A stretch of 64,000 bases of DNA from Azospirillum sp. TSH64 (GCF_003116035.1 NZ_LGQW01000015.1:6216643-6280642), one strand, 5' to 3'; shown: positions 32,587 through 41,405, numbered from the stretch's first letter. Made by a program: numbers and translations. The notes: generated by a model from the sequence alone, not told the origin.

Positions 32587-33398
32587 GCGCTCCTCCGCAG
32601 GAGCCGGCTGAACAGGCCCTTCTTCTGGGGGGTGACGAAACGGTGCTCGATGTCCTCGCCCAGGAAGCGGCCGACCGCGTCCGAATAGGCCAGGCCGGCG
32701 TTGGAAACCTCGTCCAGGATCACCGGCATGCCGACGTTGGAGGCGCGCAGCACCGCCTGGCTTTCCGGAATGACGCCGAGCAGCGGGATCGCCAGGATCT
32801 CCAGCACGTCGTCGACCTTCAGCATCTCGCCCTTCTCGACGCGTTCCGGGTCGTAGCGGGTCAGCAGCAGCTGCTGCGTCACCGGCTCCAGCCCCTGCTC
32901 CGCCCGGCGGGAGCGCGAGTTCAGCACGCCCAGGATGCGGTCGCTGTCGCGCACCGACGAGACTTCCGGGTTGGTGACGATGATCGCATGGTCGGCGAAA
33001 TAGAGCGACATCAGGGCGCCGCGCTCGATGCCGGCCGGGCTGTCACAGAGGATGTAGTCGAAATCCTTCGACAGCTCGTTCAGCACCTTCTCCACGCCCT
33101 CGCGGGTCAGCGCGTCCTTGTCGCGCGTCTGCGAGGTCGGGAGGATGTAGAGATTCTCGATCCGCTTGTCCTTGATCAGCGCCTGGTTCAGCTTCGCTTC
33201 GCCGTTGATGACGTTGATGAAGTCGAAGACCACCCGGCGTTCGCAACCCATCACCAGATCCAGGTTGCGCAGGCCAACGTCGAAATCGATGACGACCGTC
33301 TTGAAGCCGCGAAGCGCCAGCCCGGTTGCGAAGGCCGCGGACGAGGTCGTCTTGCCGACACCGCCCTTGCCGGAGGTCATGACGATGATCTTGCTCAA
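32583..33398 (-). CDS. minD: Septum site-determining ATPase MinD
   Basis: A 271-residue ParA-type ATPase that recruits MinC to the membrane. The deviant Walker A motif TSGKGGVGKTT lies at residues 8-18, FDVGLRNLDLVMGCERR follows, and the C-terminal amphipathic helix (KKGLFSRLLRRS) is the membrane-targeting sequence. I chose the TTG at 33398, giving MSKIIVMTSGKGG as in other MinD proteins, because GGAGAGG lies 5-6 bases upstream. ATG 33413 would add five residues. It is the middle gene of minC-minD-minE. Confidence 0.95.
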   Translation of the reverse strand: MSKIIVMTSGKGGVGKTTSSAAFATGLALRGFKTVVIDFDVGLRNLDLVMGCERRVVFDFINVINGEAKLNQALIKDKRIENLYILPTSQTRDKDALTREGVEKVLNELSKDFDYILCDSPAGIERGALMSLYFADHAIIVTNPEVSSVRDSDRILGVLNSRSRRAEQGLEPVTQQLLLTRYDPERVEKGEMLKVDDVLEILAIPLLGVIPESQAVLRASNVGMPVILDEVSNAGLAYSDAVGRFLGEDIEHRFVTPQKKGLFSRLLRRSA

Positions 33399-33492
33399 CG
33401 GAGCCTCTCCCATAATCCCAAAGTTGCCGTCACCGATACCAGACACCGCCCGAAGATTGCCGCCTTCGGACAAGATTCCGTCGCCACAGTCC

Positions 33493-34260
33493 TCAGCCGG
33501 TCTTCAGCAGATCCATGCTGAGGACGCCGTCGCGCAGGAAAACCTGCACGGCTTTCTTATAAAAGTCACTGCCGATGTCTTCGCTGACGCGATAATTGCC
33601 TGCGACCGATAGCACCTCGGCCTCCAGGCTGTGGCAGAAGATGCGGGCGTTGGTGTCGCCGGAGAAACCGGCCAGCGCCCGGCCGCGCAGCGCGCCATAG
33701 ACATGGATGTTGCCGTCGGCCAGCAGCTCCGCTCCCGGAGAGACGGAGCTGGTGACGATCAGGTCGGTCTTCTCGGCATAGACCCGCATGCCGGAACGCA
33801 CCGGCTCCGTCACCACCAGGGTCGGACGGTGGACCACCTCGATCAGCACCTGCGGTGCCGCGATCGGGGCCTGCTGGTCCGGCTGGCGCGGATCGGGGGC
33901 CTTCACCACCTCTTCCAGCTTGGCGGCGCGGCCCGACGGCATCGGCGTCAGCCCGACGGCCATCGCCGCCTCGCGCACCGGCTGCGGCCCGCCCTGGAAG
34001 CCGACCGGCAGCAGATGCAGCGCCTGCACCTGCGCCACGAAAGCGCCCAGATCGAAGACGACGGACTCCGGCAGGTCGTCGAAATCCAGGACGACCGGCG
34101 CGTTGTGGAAGAAATTGGGCGCCTGGCGCACCTTGACGTTCAGCTGGGTGAAGAAATTCGGCGATGTCGGGGCGAAAACCTTCAGCACCATCATGGTGAA
34201 GGAGTTGCCACGCAACTGGAACGGCACATCCCGTTCGGCGACCTGACTGGCGCTGCTCAC
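33493..34260 (-). CDS. minC: Septum site-determining protein MinC
   Basis: The FtsZ polymerisation inhibitor. The N-terminal FtsZ-binding domain (residues 10-110) includes PFQLRGNSFTMMVLKV and APVVLDFDDLP. A linker of about 50 residues rich in Pro, Ala and Gln follows. The C-terminal beta-helix (from about 155) carries VRSGMRVYAEKTDLIVT, GAELLADGNIHVYGALRGRALAG and FCHSLEAEVLSVAGNYR, typical of MinC. A GTG start at 34260, preceded by GGGAAGG, gives 255 residues. The frame is open to 34644 but lacks MinC-like sequence there. Confidence 0.93.
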   Translation of the reverse strand: MSSASQVAERDVPFQLRGNSFTMMVLKVFAPTSPNFFTQLNVKVRQAPNFFHNAPVVLDFDDLPESVVFDLGAFVAQVQALHLLPVGFQGGPQPVREAAMAVGLTPMPSGRAAKLEEVVKAPDPRQPDQQAPIAAPQVLIEVVHRPTLVVTEPVRSGMRVYAEKTDLIVTSSVSPGAELLADGNIHVYGALRGRALAGFSGDTNARIFCHSLEAEVLSVAGNYRVSEDIGSDFYKKAVQVFLRDGVLSMDLLKTG

Positions 34261-35008
34261 CGTAGCCTTCCCGTTCGTTCCTGCCGTCCCGTGCCGTGCA
34301 TCCGGTTCGCCGCATCCGGCCAACCCGAGTACCCGGTCCCAACCCAGAACCACTGTCGCGCAGCCCCGGCATCGAGCCAGCCAATCAGCGCCTTCTAGCC
34401 GTCCACACCGGTCGGATTCAAGAGATTCCCCGCCGTCAGGGGTGACAATCCGAAGCCATGCCGCCGCCTGCCCTTCGGCAAACGCCCGCCGTCTCCGGCC
34501 ATCGACGGCCACGACGTCCGGAGACGTCAGGCACGACGACCTGAGATCGCAGCCCTCCCGCGAGCGAGACAGGCCAGGGTTGCAACATGCCTTTCGATTT
34601 CCCCCGTGGTCGACCATAGTAATGAAAGCCCGCGGCAGCGGCAAAGCCTTTCGGCCGCCTCAGTCGGAAGGCTAAGCCACCGGCCCGGCCGGCTCGGCGG
34701 AAAGGGTTACCAAGCCCGCTCTGGCGGCTTTCCTGCGGCACCCACACCACATCTGGTATGAATATTTTGCGTCGGCCGCAATTTTGCCTGACGCGCCGCG
34801 TTATGACCGGTACAGTCAGGTTGCGTGGCTTCCAACGACGACGAGGTTCTTTTGCACCTTGCTTCGCCTCCAGAGCACCTCCCCCGTCGGCCCGGACCCG
34901 CATGTCCGGTTCCGGCATGTTGCGATCCGACATGTTGCGATCCGGCAGGGGGCCCGGCGGCAGCCCCCGGCGAAGCACTCATCAGCACCCAGCCATGCGA
35001 CCGGTCGA
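34261..35008. other. Long intergenic region between minC and phoH
   Basis: About 750 bases with no gene I can support. Open frames exist on both strands but have random composition. A 15-bp tandem duplication lies at 34916-34945, and AT-rich patches occur at 34740-34800. Near 34749-34758, TGGTATGAAT resembles an extended -10 element with no good -35. The region must hold the minCDE promoter (minus) and a plus-strand transcript that ends in the strong terminator at 35009. Confidence 0.45.
34916..34945. repeat. 15-bp tandem duplication
   Basis: CATGTTGCGATCCG plus one variable base occurs twice back to back (34916-34930 and 34931-34945). It lies in the leader upstream of phoH, about 65 bases before the terminator. 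Confidence 0.8.
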
Positions 35009-35033
35009 GCCTCCCCCTGCGGGAGGCTTTTTT
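35009..35033 (+). terminator. Intrinsic terminator upstream of phoH
   Basis: GCCTCCC (35009-35015) pairs with GGGAGGC (35021-35027) around a 5-base loop, followed by six Ts. It is one of the strongest terminators in the window, but no plus-strand gene precedes it. It lies 61 bases before the phoH start codon, so it ends a non-coding RNA or attenuates the phoH leader. Confidence 0.88.
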
Positions 35034-35093
35034 GTGCCCAGACGTCTTGCTTGCGGAAATCGGCTCCACCCCCACCATTCGAGGAGATGCGAC

Positions 35094-35849
35094 ATGGCCA
35101 AGCGTTCGAGCAAAGGCATCGCTGCGGCGGGCGACTCCACCGTTCACCCGCTCTTCCCCGGTATGAACGCCCCCGCCGCCTTCGGCTGGGACCCGCTCGG
35201 TGGGAGCGAGGATCGCCGCGACCAGAGCTATCTCCGCAAGGTGAAGCCGCAGAACCCCAACCAGCAGCTTCTGATGGACGCCATCAAGACGCACAATCTG
35301 GTTGTGGCGCTGGGACCGGCGGGGACCGGCAAGACCTATATCGCCATCTCGTCGGCGGTGGAGGCCCTGGAATCGGGCAGCGTCGACCGCATCGTCCTGT
35401 CCCGCCCGGCCATCGAGGCGGGTGAGAGCATCGGCTACCTGCCGGGCGACATGCACGAGAAGATGGCGCCCTTCCTGCGCCCGCTTTACGACGCGCTGAC
35501 CGACCGGCTGGGCTCCAAGCGGCTGCGCACCATGATGGCCGACGGCACCATCGAGATCGCCCCGGTCGGCTTCATGCGCGGCCGCACCCTGAACAACGCC
35601 TTCGTGGTGATCGACGAGGCGCAGAACTGCACCTATGCCCAGATCAAGATGCTGCTGACCCGGCTGGGCTGGCATTCCACCATGGTTGTGACCGGCGACC
35701 CCGACCAGACCGACCTGCTGGACAACCTGTCCGGGCTGGCCGACATCGCCCGCCGGCTGGAGGCGGTGGAGGGCATCGCCGTCGCCCGGCTGACCGAAAA
35801 GGACATCGTCCGCCATCCGCTGGTCGCCAGCATGCTGACCGTGCTCTGA
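35094..35849 (+). CDS. phoH: PhoH family ATPase
   Basis: A 251-residue P-loop protein of the PhoH family. Walker A is LGPAGTGKT (residues 73-81), Walker B is FVVIDEAQNCT, and SRPAIEAGESIGYLPGDMHEKM and VTGDPDQTDL are the PhoH signatures, resembling helicase motifs. The short N-terminal part lacks a KH or PIN domain, so it is the single-domain form. It is probably an RNA-related ATPase; phosphate-starvation control is known in E. coli PhoH but not shown here. GAGGAGA lies 7 bases before the ATG. ybeY and related genes, which neighbour the PhoL type, are absent. Confidence 0.88.
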   Translation: MAKRSSKGIAAAGDSTVHPLFPGMNAPAAFGWDPLGGSEDRRDQSYLRKVKPQNPNQQLLMDAIKTHNLVVALGPAGTGKTYIAISSAVEALESGSVDRIVLSRPAIEAGESIGYLPGDMHEKMAPFLRPLYDALTDRLGSKRLRTMMADGTIEIAPVGFMRGRTLNNAFVVIDEAQNCTYAQIKMLLTRLGWHSTMVVTGDPDQTDLLDNLSGLADIARRLEAVEGIAVARLTEKDIVRHPLVASMLTVL

Positions 35850-36078
35850 TCAGGAAAAATTCACCGGCAGGTTGCGCGGGAGGGGCGTTCGCCGCGTCTC
35901 CCGCGGACCGCGGCGTTTCGGTTCGTCGGACACACCCTGCTATGGTTGCAATTATGACATTTCGTTGAACAGACCGTAGGATACACGAACAATAGGCCTT
36001 GACCTTCGGCGGCGGCGCGGCAAAAGTCCCGAAAAATTTGGGGATATCGCCGTTTCGTTGCCGGAAGGGACCGCAGCC

Positions 36079-38277
36079 GTGACCGTTGCCTTGTTCGAAC
36101 GCATCAGCATCAAGGGCAAGATCGCCCTGATCCTGGCCGCAGCCGGCCTTGGGCTGGCCCTGATCGCCGCGGTCAGCCTGATGAGCCTGCGGGCCGAGAT
36201 GATGGCCGACCGCCAGGACAAGACCCGCAACGTCGTCGAGGTCGCCCACAGCCTGATCGCCCATTTCGAGGCGCAGGAGCGCGCAGGATCCCTGCCCCGC
36301 GCCCAGGCCGAGGCGCAGGCCAAGGCGGCGCTGAAGTCCCTGCGGCACGATGGCGGGGAGTATTTCTTCATCACCGACCTCGCCCCGCGCATGATCATGC
36401 ACCCGATCAAGCCGGAGCTGGACGGCACCGACGTGTCGCGCAACGCCGATCCCAACGGCAAGCTGCTGTTCCAGGAGTTCGTCCGGGTGGTGAAGGCCGA
36501 CGGCGCCGGATTCGTCGACTATCTCTGGCCGAAGCCGGGGTCGGCGCAGCCGGTGGCGAAGCTGTCCTATGTCAAGGGCTTCGCCCCCTGGGGCTGGCTG
36601 ATCGGCTCCGGCATCTACATCGACGACGTCGACGTTGCGTTCCGCGAGGCCGCGCTGCGGCTGGCCGGAACCGGGCTGCTGATCGGGCTGGCCGCCGTGC
36701 TGCTGGCCCTGCTGGTCAGCCGGGCCATCGTCCGGCCGCTGGACGGGTTGGGGCGCGTCATGCAGGATCTGGCCGGCGGCGACAGCGCGGTCGCGGTTCC
36801 CGGGCTGGGCCGCGGCGACGAGATCGGCGCAATGGCCCGCACCGTCGAGATCTTCCGCGTCCAGCAGATCGACCTCGCCCGTCACTGGGACCGGCAGAAG
36901 ATCGAGCACCGGGTCACCGAGCAGCGCGCCGGCGCCCTGAAACGGCTGACCGACCGCTTCGACGCCACCATCGCCGAGACGATTCGCACCGTCGGCGCCG
37001 CCGTCGCCACGCTGGAAACCACCGCCCGCGCCCTGTCCGCCACCGCCGACCGCAACCGGCGCGAGGCGACCTCCGTCGCCAGCGCCTCGCAGCAGGCCTC
37101 CAGCAGCGTGCAGACCGTCGCCTCGGCGGCCGAGCAGCTGACCGGCTCGATCGCGGTGATCGGCGAGCAGATGGTGACCTCCTCGACCATCTCCACCCAG
37201 GCGGTGGAGGCGTCGCACCGGGCGGGCGAGCGGATCGACGGGCTGGGCCAGGCCGCCCAGAAGATCGGCGAGGTGGCCGACCTCATCGCCGGGATCGCCG
37301 GGCAGACCAACCTGTTGGCGCTGAACGCCACCATCGAAGCTGCCCGCGCCGGCGAGATGGGCAAGGGATTCGCCGTGGTGGCGGGCGAGGTGAAGACCCT
37401 GGCCAACCAGACCGCCAAGGCCACCGAGGAGATCGCTCGCCACATCGCTGACGTGCAGGAGGCCACGCGCGCCGCGGTGACGGCGATCCGCGAGATCGGC
37501 TCCATCGTCGCCCGCAGCGACGAGATCGGCACCTCCATCGCCGCCGCCGTCCAGCAGCAGGGTGCCGCTACCGGCGAGATCGCCCGCAGCGCCGGCGAGG
37601 CGGCGGAGGGCACCCGCCAGGTCTCCACCAGCATCGACGCCGTGTCCGACGCCGCCCGAGAGACCGAACGGTCGGCCGACGCCCTGCTCGATGCCGCGGG
37701 CGGGCTGTCGCGGCAGGCGCAGGGGCTGCGCGGCATGGTCGATTCCTTCCTGGTCAATGTCGGGGCGATCAACGCCGCCCCGCTCGCCGATCTGCACAAC
37801 ACACCGTCCGGTGGAAACTCGGAAGGGTCCGCCATCTTCATGCCCTGGACCGATGCCCTTGCGGTGGGCGAGGAGGGCATCGACACCGACCATATGATCC
37901 TGATCGCCTTGATGAACGAGGCGGCATCGCTGGCCGGGCAGGCCGGCCGGAGCGGCGGCGACCGCCGGGCGGCGGCCCGGGCGCTGGGCGAGGCCATCGG
38001 CCGGCTGCTTGCCTACACCGCCCTGCATTTCGAGCAGGAGGAGCGGCTGATGGACCGGTGCGGCTACCCCGATGCCAGGGCCCACAAGGCGCAGCACGAG
38101 GCGCTGCGTGCCCGCGCCGATGGCCTGCGCCGCCGCCTGGACGCCGGCGACTCCGTGGCGGACGAATTGCTGGCGCTGGTGCGCGAATGGCTGTTCGAGC
38201 ACATCCAGCGCGCCGACAAGCGCATCGGCGAGCATCTGGCGGCTCAGGGCGAAACTGTCGCGGCCCGTGCGGCCTGA
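36079..38277 (+). CDS. Methyl-accepting chemotaxis protein with C-terminal hemerythrin domain
   Basis: A 732-residue receptor. Order of parts: TM1 (GKIALILAAAGLGLALIAAV), a periplasmic single Cache domain (GEYFFITDLAPRMIMHPIKP, WGWLIGSGIYIDD), TM2 (AGTGLLIGLAAVLLALLVSR), HAMP, the signalling domain with AGQTNLLALNATIEAARAGEM, and a C-terminal bacteriohemerythrin domain of about 130 residues. Hemerythrin iron ligands are visible: IDTDHMILIALMNE, HFEQEERLM, AHKAQHE and the final HIQRADKRI. Such proteins can sense oxygen through the di-iron site as well as a small carboxylate through Cache. The GTG start at 36079 follows GGAAGGGA; a TTG at 36058 is less likely. Confidence 0.9.
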   Translation: MTVALFERISIKGKIALILAAAGLGLALIAAVSLMSLRAEMMADRQDKTRNVVEVAHSLIAHFEAQERAGSLPRAQAEAQAKAALKSLRHDGGEYFFITDLAPRMIMHPIKPELDGTDVSRNADPNGKLLFQEFVRVVKADGAGFVDYLWPKPGSAQPVAKLSYVKGFAPWGWLIGSGIYIDDVDVAFREAALRLAGTGLLIGLAAVLLALLVSRAIVRPLDGLGRVMQDLAGGDSAVAVPGLGRGDEIGAMARTVEIFRVQQIDLARHWDRQKIEHRVTEQRAGALKRLTDRFDATIAETIRTVGAAVATLETTARALSATADRNRREATSVASASQQASSSVQTVASAAEQLTGSIAVIGEQMVTSSTISTQAVEASHRAGERIDGLGQAAQKIGEVADLIAGIAGQTNLLALNATIEAARAGEMGKGFAVVAGEVKTLANQTAKATEEIARHIADVQEATRAAVTAIREIGSIVARSDEIGTSIAAAVQQQGAATGEIARSAGEAAEGTRQVSTSIDAVSDAARETERSADALLDAAGGLSRQAQGLRGMVDSFLVNVGAINAAPLADLHNTPSGGNSEGSAIFMPWTDALAVGEEGIDTDHMILIALMNEAASLAGQAGRSGGDRRAAARALGEAIGRLLAYTALHFEQEERLMDRCGYPDARAHKAQHEALRARADGLRRRLDAGDSVADELLALVREWLFEHIQRADKRIGEHLAAQGETVAARAA

Positions 38278-38302
38278 CCGGCACGGGCGTTGCGCGACGA
38301 TG

Positions 38303-38334
38303 TGACCTCACCTCTTGACCTCACCTCTTGACCT
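38303..38334. repeat. 13-bp tandem repeat before the SCO1 gene
   Basis: TGACCTCACCTCT occurs twice in tandem, followed by the first six bases of a third copy. It lies 31 bases upstream of the SCO1 start and may affect its leader. Confidence 0.8.
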
Positions 38335-38365
38335 GGGCGGCGGGCAGCCCCATTCCTGACGGACC

Positions 38366-38980
38366 ATGAAGACACGTCTCCTGCGCATCGCCGCCGCCTC
38401 CGTCCTCGCCATCGCCGTGTCCGCCGGGATCGCCTGGTGGCAGGTGCGCAGCGCCACGACCACGGTGGAAAGCGGCACGAAGTCCGCCGTTCCCATCGGC
38501 GGTCCCTTCACCCTGACCGACCATCAGGGCAAGACGGTCACCGACGCCGACTTCCGCGGCAAGTATATGCTGATCTATTTCGGCTATACCTATTGTCCCG
38601 ACGTCTGCCCGACCGAACTGGGGGTGATGACCCAGGCGCTCGACCAGCTGGGGCCGAAAGCGGAGCAGGTCCGGCCGGTTTTCATCACAATCGACCCGGA
38701 CCGCGACACTGTGGCGCACATGAAGGACTATGTGGCGCTGTTCCACCCGCGGATGGTCGGGCTGACCGGCACGCCGGAGCAGGTGCGGGACGCCGCGCGC
38801 GCCTACCGCGTCTATTATGCCAAGGCACCGCAAAAGGACGGAAAAGCGGACGAGTACCTGATGGATCACTCCAGCTTTATTTACCTGATGGGCCCGGACG
38901 GCAAATTCGTCGGGGTGTATCCGGGCGGCACCGGCGCCGACAGGATCGTGCAGGATCTGTCGGGGCGCATCGCGGGCTGA
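38366..38980 (+). CDS. SCO1/SenC family copper chaperone
   Basis: A 204-residue membrane-anchored thioredoxin-fold protein. It has an N-terminal signal anchor (residues 7-25), the copper-binding CPDVC motif at Cys77-Cys81 (YFGYTYCPDVCPTE) and the third ligand His in LMDHSSFIYLM near residue 171. Proteins of this family deliver copper to the CuA site of cytochrome oxidase or reduce its cysteines. No cox genes are in the window. It follows the hemerythrin receptor by 88 bases. Confidence 0.93.
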   Translation: MKTRLLRIAAASVLAIAVSAGIAWWQVRSATTTVESGTKSAVPIGGPFTLTDHQGKTVTDADFRGKYMLIYFGYTYCPDVCPTELGVMTQALDQLGPKAEQVRPVFITIDPDRDTVAHMKDYVALFHPRMVGLTGTPEQVRDAARAYRVYYAKAPQKDGKADEYLMDHSSFIYLMGPDGKFVGVYPGGTGADRIVQDLSGRIAG

Positions 38981-39016
38981 TGGGGGGCGGACCGGCCGCG
39001 GACCGGGTGAAAAGCG

Positions 39017-39060
39017 GCGAAAAAACCCTGAAAAGCGGTCATACCACCGGGTTTTTTCGC
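39017..39060. terminator. Bidirectional terminator after the SCO1 gene
   Basis: GCGAAAAAACCC (39017-39028) pairs with GGGTTTTTTCGC (39049-39060), with a 20-base loop that can form a small inner stem. T-runs are part of the stem on both strands. Confidence 0.8.
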
Positions 39061-39157
39061 ATGCTGGAGCGGGACAACGCGCCGCAGCGCGGCAAAAACG
39101 ATGACTTTTCCGCTCTTTTCTATTCTTTTCAATGACTTACACCACAGGTTTTGCGAC

Positions 39158-39186
39158 TTGACAGGGTAACGCCCCGCCCGTATGGT
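39158..39186 (+). promoter_or_regulatory. Sigma-70 promoter of the atp F0 operon
   Basis: A perfect -35 box TTGACA (39158-39163), a 17-base spacer and a -10 box TATGGT (39181-39186). Transcription would start near 39193, about 40 bases before atpI. It is the clearest housekeeping promoter in the window. Confidence 0.88.
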
Positions 39187-39233
39187 CTCGCCGCTTTCGC
39201 ATGGCTGCGAGCCAAGCGTGATTGAGAGGCGGA

Positions 39234-39602
39234 ATGACCGACAAATCGCCCCCCGATCCCTTGGATGACCTCGAAGCCCGGTTGCGGAAGGCGCGTGAGG
39301 GACAGCGCGGCTGGTCGGGCGGACCCGGTAGTAAATACCACCGTCCGCCGCAGGGCGCTCTCGGCACCGCCTGGCGCATCGGGACGGAGTTGGTTGCCGC
39401 CATGATCGTCGGCGTCGGCGGCGGGCTTCTGCTCGATCGCTGGCTCGGCACCGCGCCCTGGGGACTGATCGTCATGTTCTTCCTGGGGGCTGCGGCGGGA
39501 GTGCTGAACGTCTACCGGGCCGTCACCGGCTTCGGCATCGCCGCCGGCTACCGCCGGCCCCCTGGGGACGACAACGAGCGCCAAGACGGCGACGCACACT
39601 GA
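39234..39602 (+). CDS. atpI: ATP synthase protein AtpI
   Basis: A 122-residue membrane protein of the AtpI/uncl type, which assists assembly of the c-ring. The N-terminal 45 residues are charged (DDLEARLRKAREGQRG). Two transmembrane helices follow (GTELVAAMIVGVGGGLLLDRW and the WGLIVMFFLGAAAGVLNVYR region), with a charged tail. ATG 39234 follows GAGAGGCGGA; a TTG at 39222 is also in frame. First gene of the F0 operon. Confidence 0.92.
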   Translation: MTDKSPPDPLDDLEARLRKAREGQRGWSGGPGSKYHRPPQGALGTAWRIGTELVAAMIVGVGGGLLLDRWLGTAPWGLIVMFFLGAAAGVLNVYRAVTGFGIAAGYRRPPGDDNERQDGDAH

Positions 39603-39614
39603 GCGAGGACGACC

Positions 39615-40358
39615 TTGGATCCGCTGCACCAGTTCCAAATCAACCCGTTGTTCCAGATCGTGCTCGGCGGCTACGACGTGTCCTTCACGAACTCGGCCTT
39701 CTTCATGGTCGTGGCCGTGGCGGCGATCTACGCCCTGCTGGTCATGGGCGTGGCGAACAAGTCGATGGTTCCGGGCCGCCTGCAGTCGCTGGCCGAGATG
39801 TTCTACGAGTTCGTCGCGAACCTGGTGCGCGACAACGCCGGCCACGACGCCAAGCCCTATTTCCCGTTCGTGTTCTCGATCTTCATGTTCGTGCTGATCG
39901 GCAACATGATCGGCATGATCCCGTACACCTTCACCTTCACCAGCCACATCATCGTGACCTTCGCGCTGGCGGCGACGGTGTTCGTGTTCGTGACCATCCT
40001 GGCCCTGCTGAAGCACGGCCTGCACTTCTTCTCCTTCTTCATGCCGCATGGCGCTCCGATCGCGCTCGCCCCGATCCTCATCCCGATCGAGGTGATCTCC
40101 TACGTGATGCGCCCCGTCAGCCTCTCGATCCGACTGTTCGCCAACATGATGGCCGGTCACACGATGCTGAAGGTCTTTGCCGGCTTCACGGTTATGATGA
40201 TCAGCGGTCTCGGCGCGCTGGGTTTCGTCACTGGCCTCATCCCGCTGGCGATCAACGTCGCCCTGACCGGTTTCGAGTTCCTGGTGGCTTTCCTGCAAGC
40301 CTACGTCTTCTCGATCCTGACCTGCCTGTACATCCGCGACGCCCTGGAACTGCACTAA
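39615..40358 (+). CDS. atpB: ATP synthase F0 subunit a
   Basis: A 247-residue integral membrane subunit a. The essential arginine lies in SLSIRLFANMMAGH, and LVAFLQAYVFSILTCLYIRDALELH closes the proton path. Six or so hydrophobic segments are visible. The start is a TTG at 39615 (MDPLHQFQINPLF), preceded by GAGG; no ATG is near. It begins 12 bases after atpI and 78 bases before atpE. Confidence 0.97.
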   Translation: MDPLHQFQINPLFQIVLGGYDVSFTNSAFFMVVAVAAIYALLVMGVANKSMVPGRLQSLAEMFYEFVANLVRDNAGHDAKPYFPFVFSIFMFVLIGNMIGMIPYTFTFTSHIIVTFALAATVFVFVTILALLKHGLHFFSFFMPHGAPIALAPILIPIEVISYVMRPVSLSIRLFANMMAGHTMLKVFAGFTVMMISGLGALGFVTGLIPLAINVALTGFEFLVAFLQAYVFSILTCLYIRDALELH

Positions 40359-40436
40359 GCAGCGCCTGACAGTCGTCGGACCTGAGTCCACCAACAGTTC
40401 CAACAAGTTCACCCTTACCTAGAGGAAGAGAGTACT

Positions 40437-40661
40437 ATGGATCCTCAAGCCGCCAAGTTCATCGGTGCCGGTCTTGCCGTTATCGCCCTCGCCGGTGTCG
40501 GCCTGGGTATCGGCAACATCTTCTCGACGCTGATCGGCTCGATCGCCCGCAACCCGGCCGTCCAGCCGAAGGTCTTCCCGATCGGCATTCTGGGCTTCGC
40601 GCTGACGGAAGCCGTCGCGCTGTTCGCCCTGCTGATCGCCTTCCTGATCCTGTTCGCCTAA
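40437..40661 (+). CDS. atpE: ATP synthase F0 subunit c
   Basis: A 74-residue hairpin proteolipid. Helix 1 is IGAGLAVIALAGVGLGIGNI, the polar loop is ARNPAVQPK, and helix 2 bears the proton-binding Glu58 (GFALTEAVALFALL). AGAGGAAGAG precedes the ATG. Synthesis well above the other subunits is expected because 10 or more copies are needed; the hairpin that follows it may help by stabilising the upstream message. Confidence 0.98.
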   Translation: MDPQAAKFIGAGLAVIALAGVGLGIGNIFSTLIGSIARNPAVQPKVFPIGILGFALTEAVALFALLIAFLILFA

Positions 40662-40694
40662 GGCCAGAGCGGCTTTCAAAAAAACAGCTCTGAC

Positions 40695-40731
40695 GCGGCG
40701 CCGGGCTTCTTCATCGAAGTTTCGGCGCCGC
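40695..40731 (+). other. Hairpin between atpE and the b' gene
   Basis: GCGGCGCCG (40695-40703) pairs with CGGCGCCGC (40723-40731); an inner CTTC/GAAG stem adds stability. No long T-run follows, so transcription can proceed. It may protect the atpE message from decay. Confidence 0.7.
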
Positions 40732-40754
40732 TCCTTTGCCTAGGGGGACCGATC

Positions 40755-41405
40755 ATGCCGAACCTGTTGGCCAAAGGCCGGCTGGCCCGCTGGTCGGGCG
40801 TGGCGGGCGCTTCGCTCGCTACCCTCACCACGATGGCCGGCACCGTCCTGGCGGCCGCGGCGGAGCACGCTCCGAACGCGGCGCACGGCGGCGAGCACGC
40901 TTCCGGCGGCCTGCCGCAGCTCAATCCCGCCAATTTCCCGACCCAGATCTTCTGGCTGGCTCTGACCTTCGGCGTTCTCTACTACCTCATGTCCAAGAAG
41001 GCGCTCCCGCGCGTGGCCGAGGTTCTGGAAGCGCGTCAGGAGCGCATCTCGCGCGATCTGGCGAAGGCCGCCCAGCTGAAGGAAGAGGCCGAGGCCATCC
41101 TGGCCCAGGTCGAGAAGTCCCTCGCCGGCGCCCGCGCCGAGGCCCAGGGCGTCATCGCCCAGGCCGCCGCCGGGATCGAGGCGAACAACCAGGCCCGTCA
41201 GGCCCAGTTGAACGCCGACATCGCCGAACGCCTGCGCACCGCCGAGGCCTCCATCGCCGCGGCGAAGGAACAGGCCCTGGCCAACATCCGCGCCGAGTCG
41301 ACCGGCATCGTCCGCGACATCACCGGCCGTCTGGCCGGCGTCGACGTCGATCAGGCCCAGGCGGACGCCGCCGTCGCGGCCGTGCTTGAGGAGCGCCGGG
41401 GATGA
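40755..41405 (+). CDS. ATP synthase F0 subunit b'
   Basis: A 216-residue second b-type peripheral stalk subunit, typical of alphaproteobacteria. It has a long N-terminal extension with a hydrophobic stretch (residues 16-36) and a His-containing linker. The membrane helix is FPTQIFWLALTFGVLYYLMS (about 60-79), then a long Ala/Glu/Arg helical stalk with ISRDLAKAAQLKEEAEAIL. The extension might be a signal-like segment, as proposed for some b' proteins. The stop overlaps the start of atpF by ATGA. Symbol usage varies (atpG or atpF2). Confidence 0.92.
   Translation: MPNLLAKGRLARWSGVAGASLATLTTMAGTVLAAAAEHAPNAAHGGEHASGGLPQLNPANFPTQIFWLALTFGVLYYLMSKKALPRVAEVLEARQERISRDLAKAAQLKEEAEAILAQVEKSLAGARAEAQGVIAQAAAGIEANNQARQAQLNADIAERLRTAEASIAAAKEQALANIRAESTGIVRDITGRLAGVDVDQAQADAAVAAVLEERRG

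Noticed and set aside
34436..34978. Reading frames on both strands in the minC-phoH gap
   Set aside because: They are Arg/Pro-rich, lack ribosome-binding sites and resemble no family; GC-rich DNA gives such open frames by chance.
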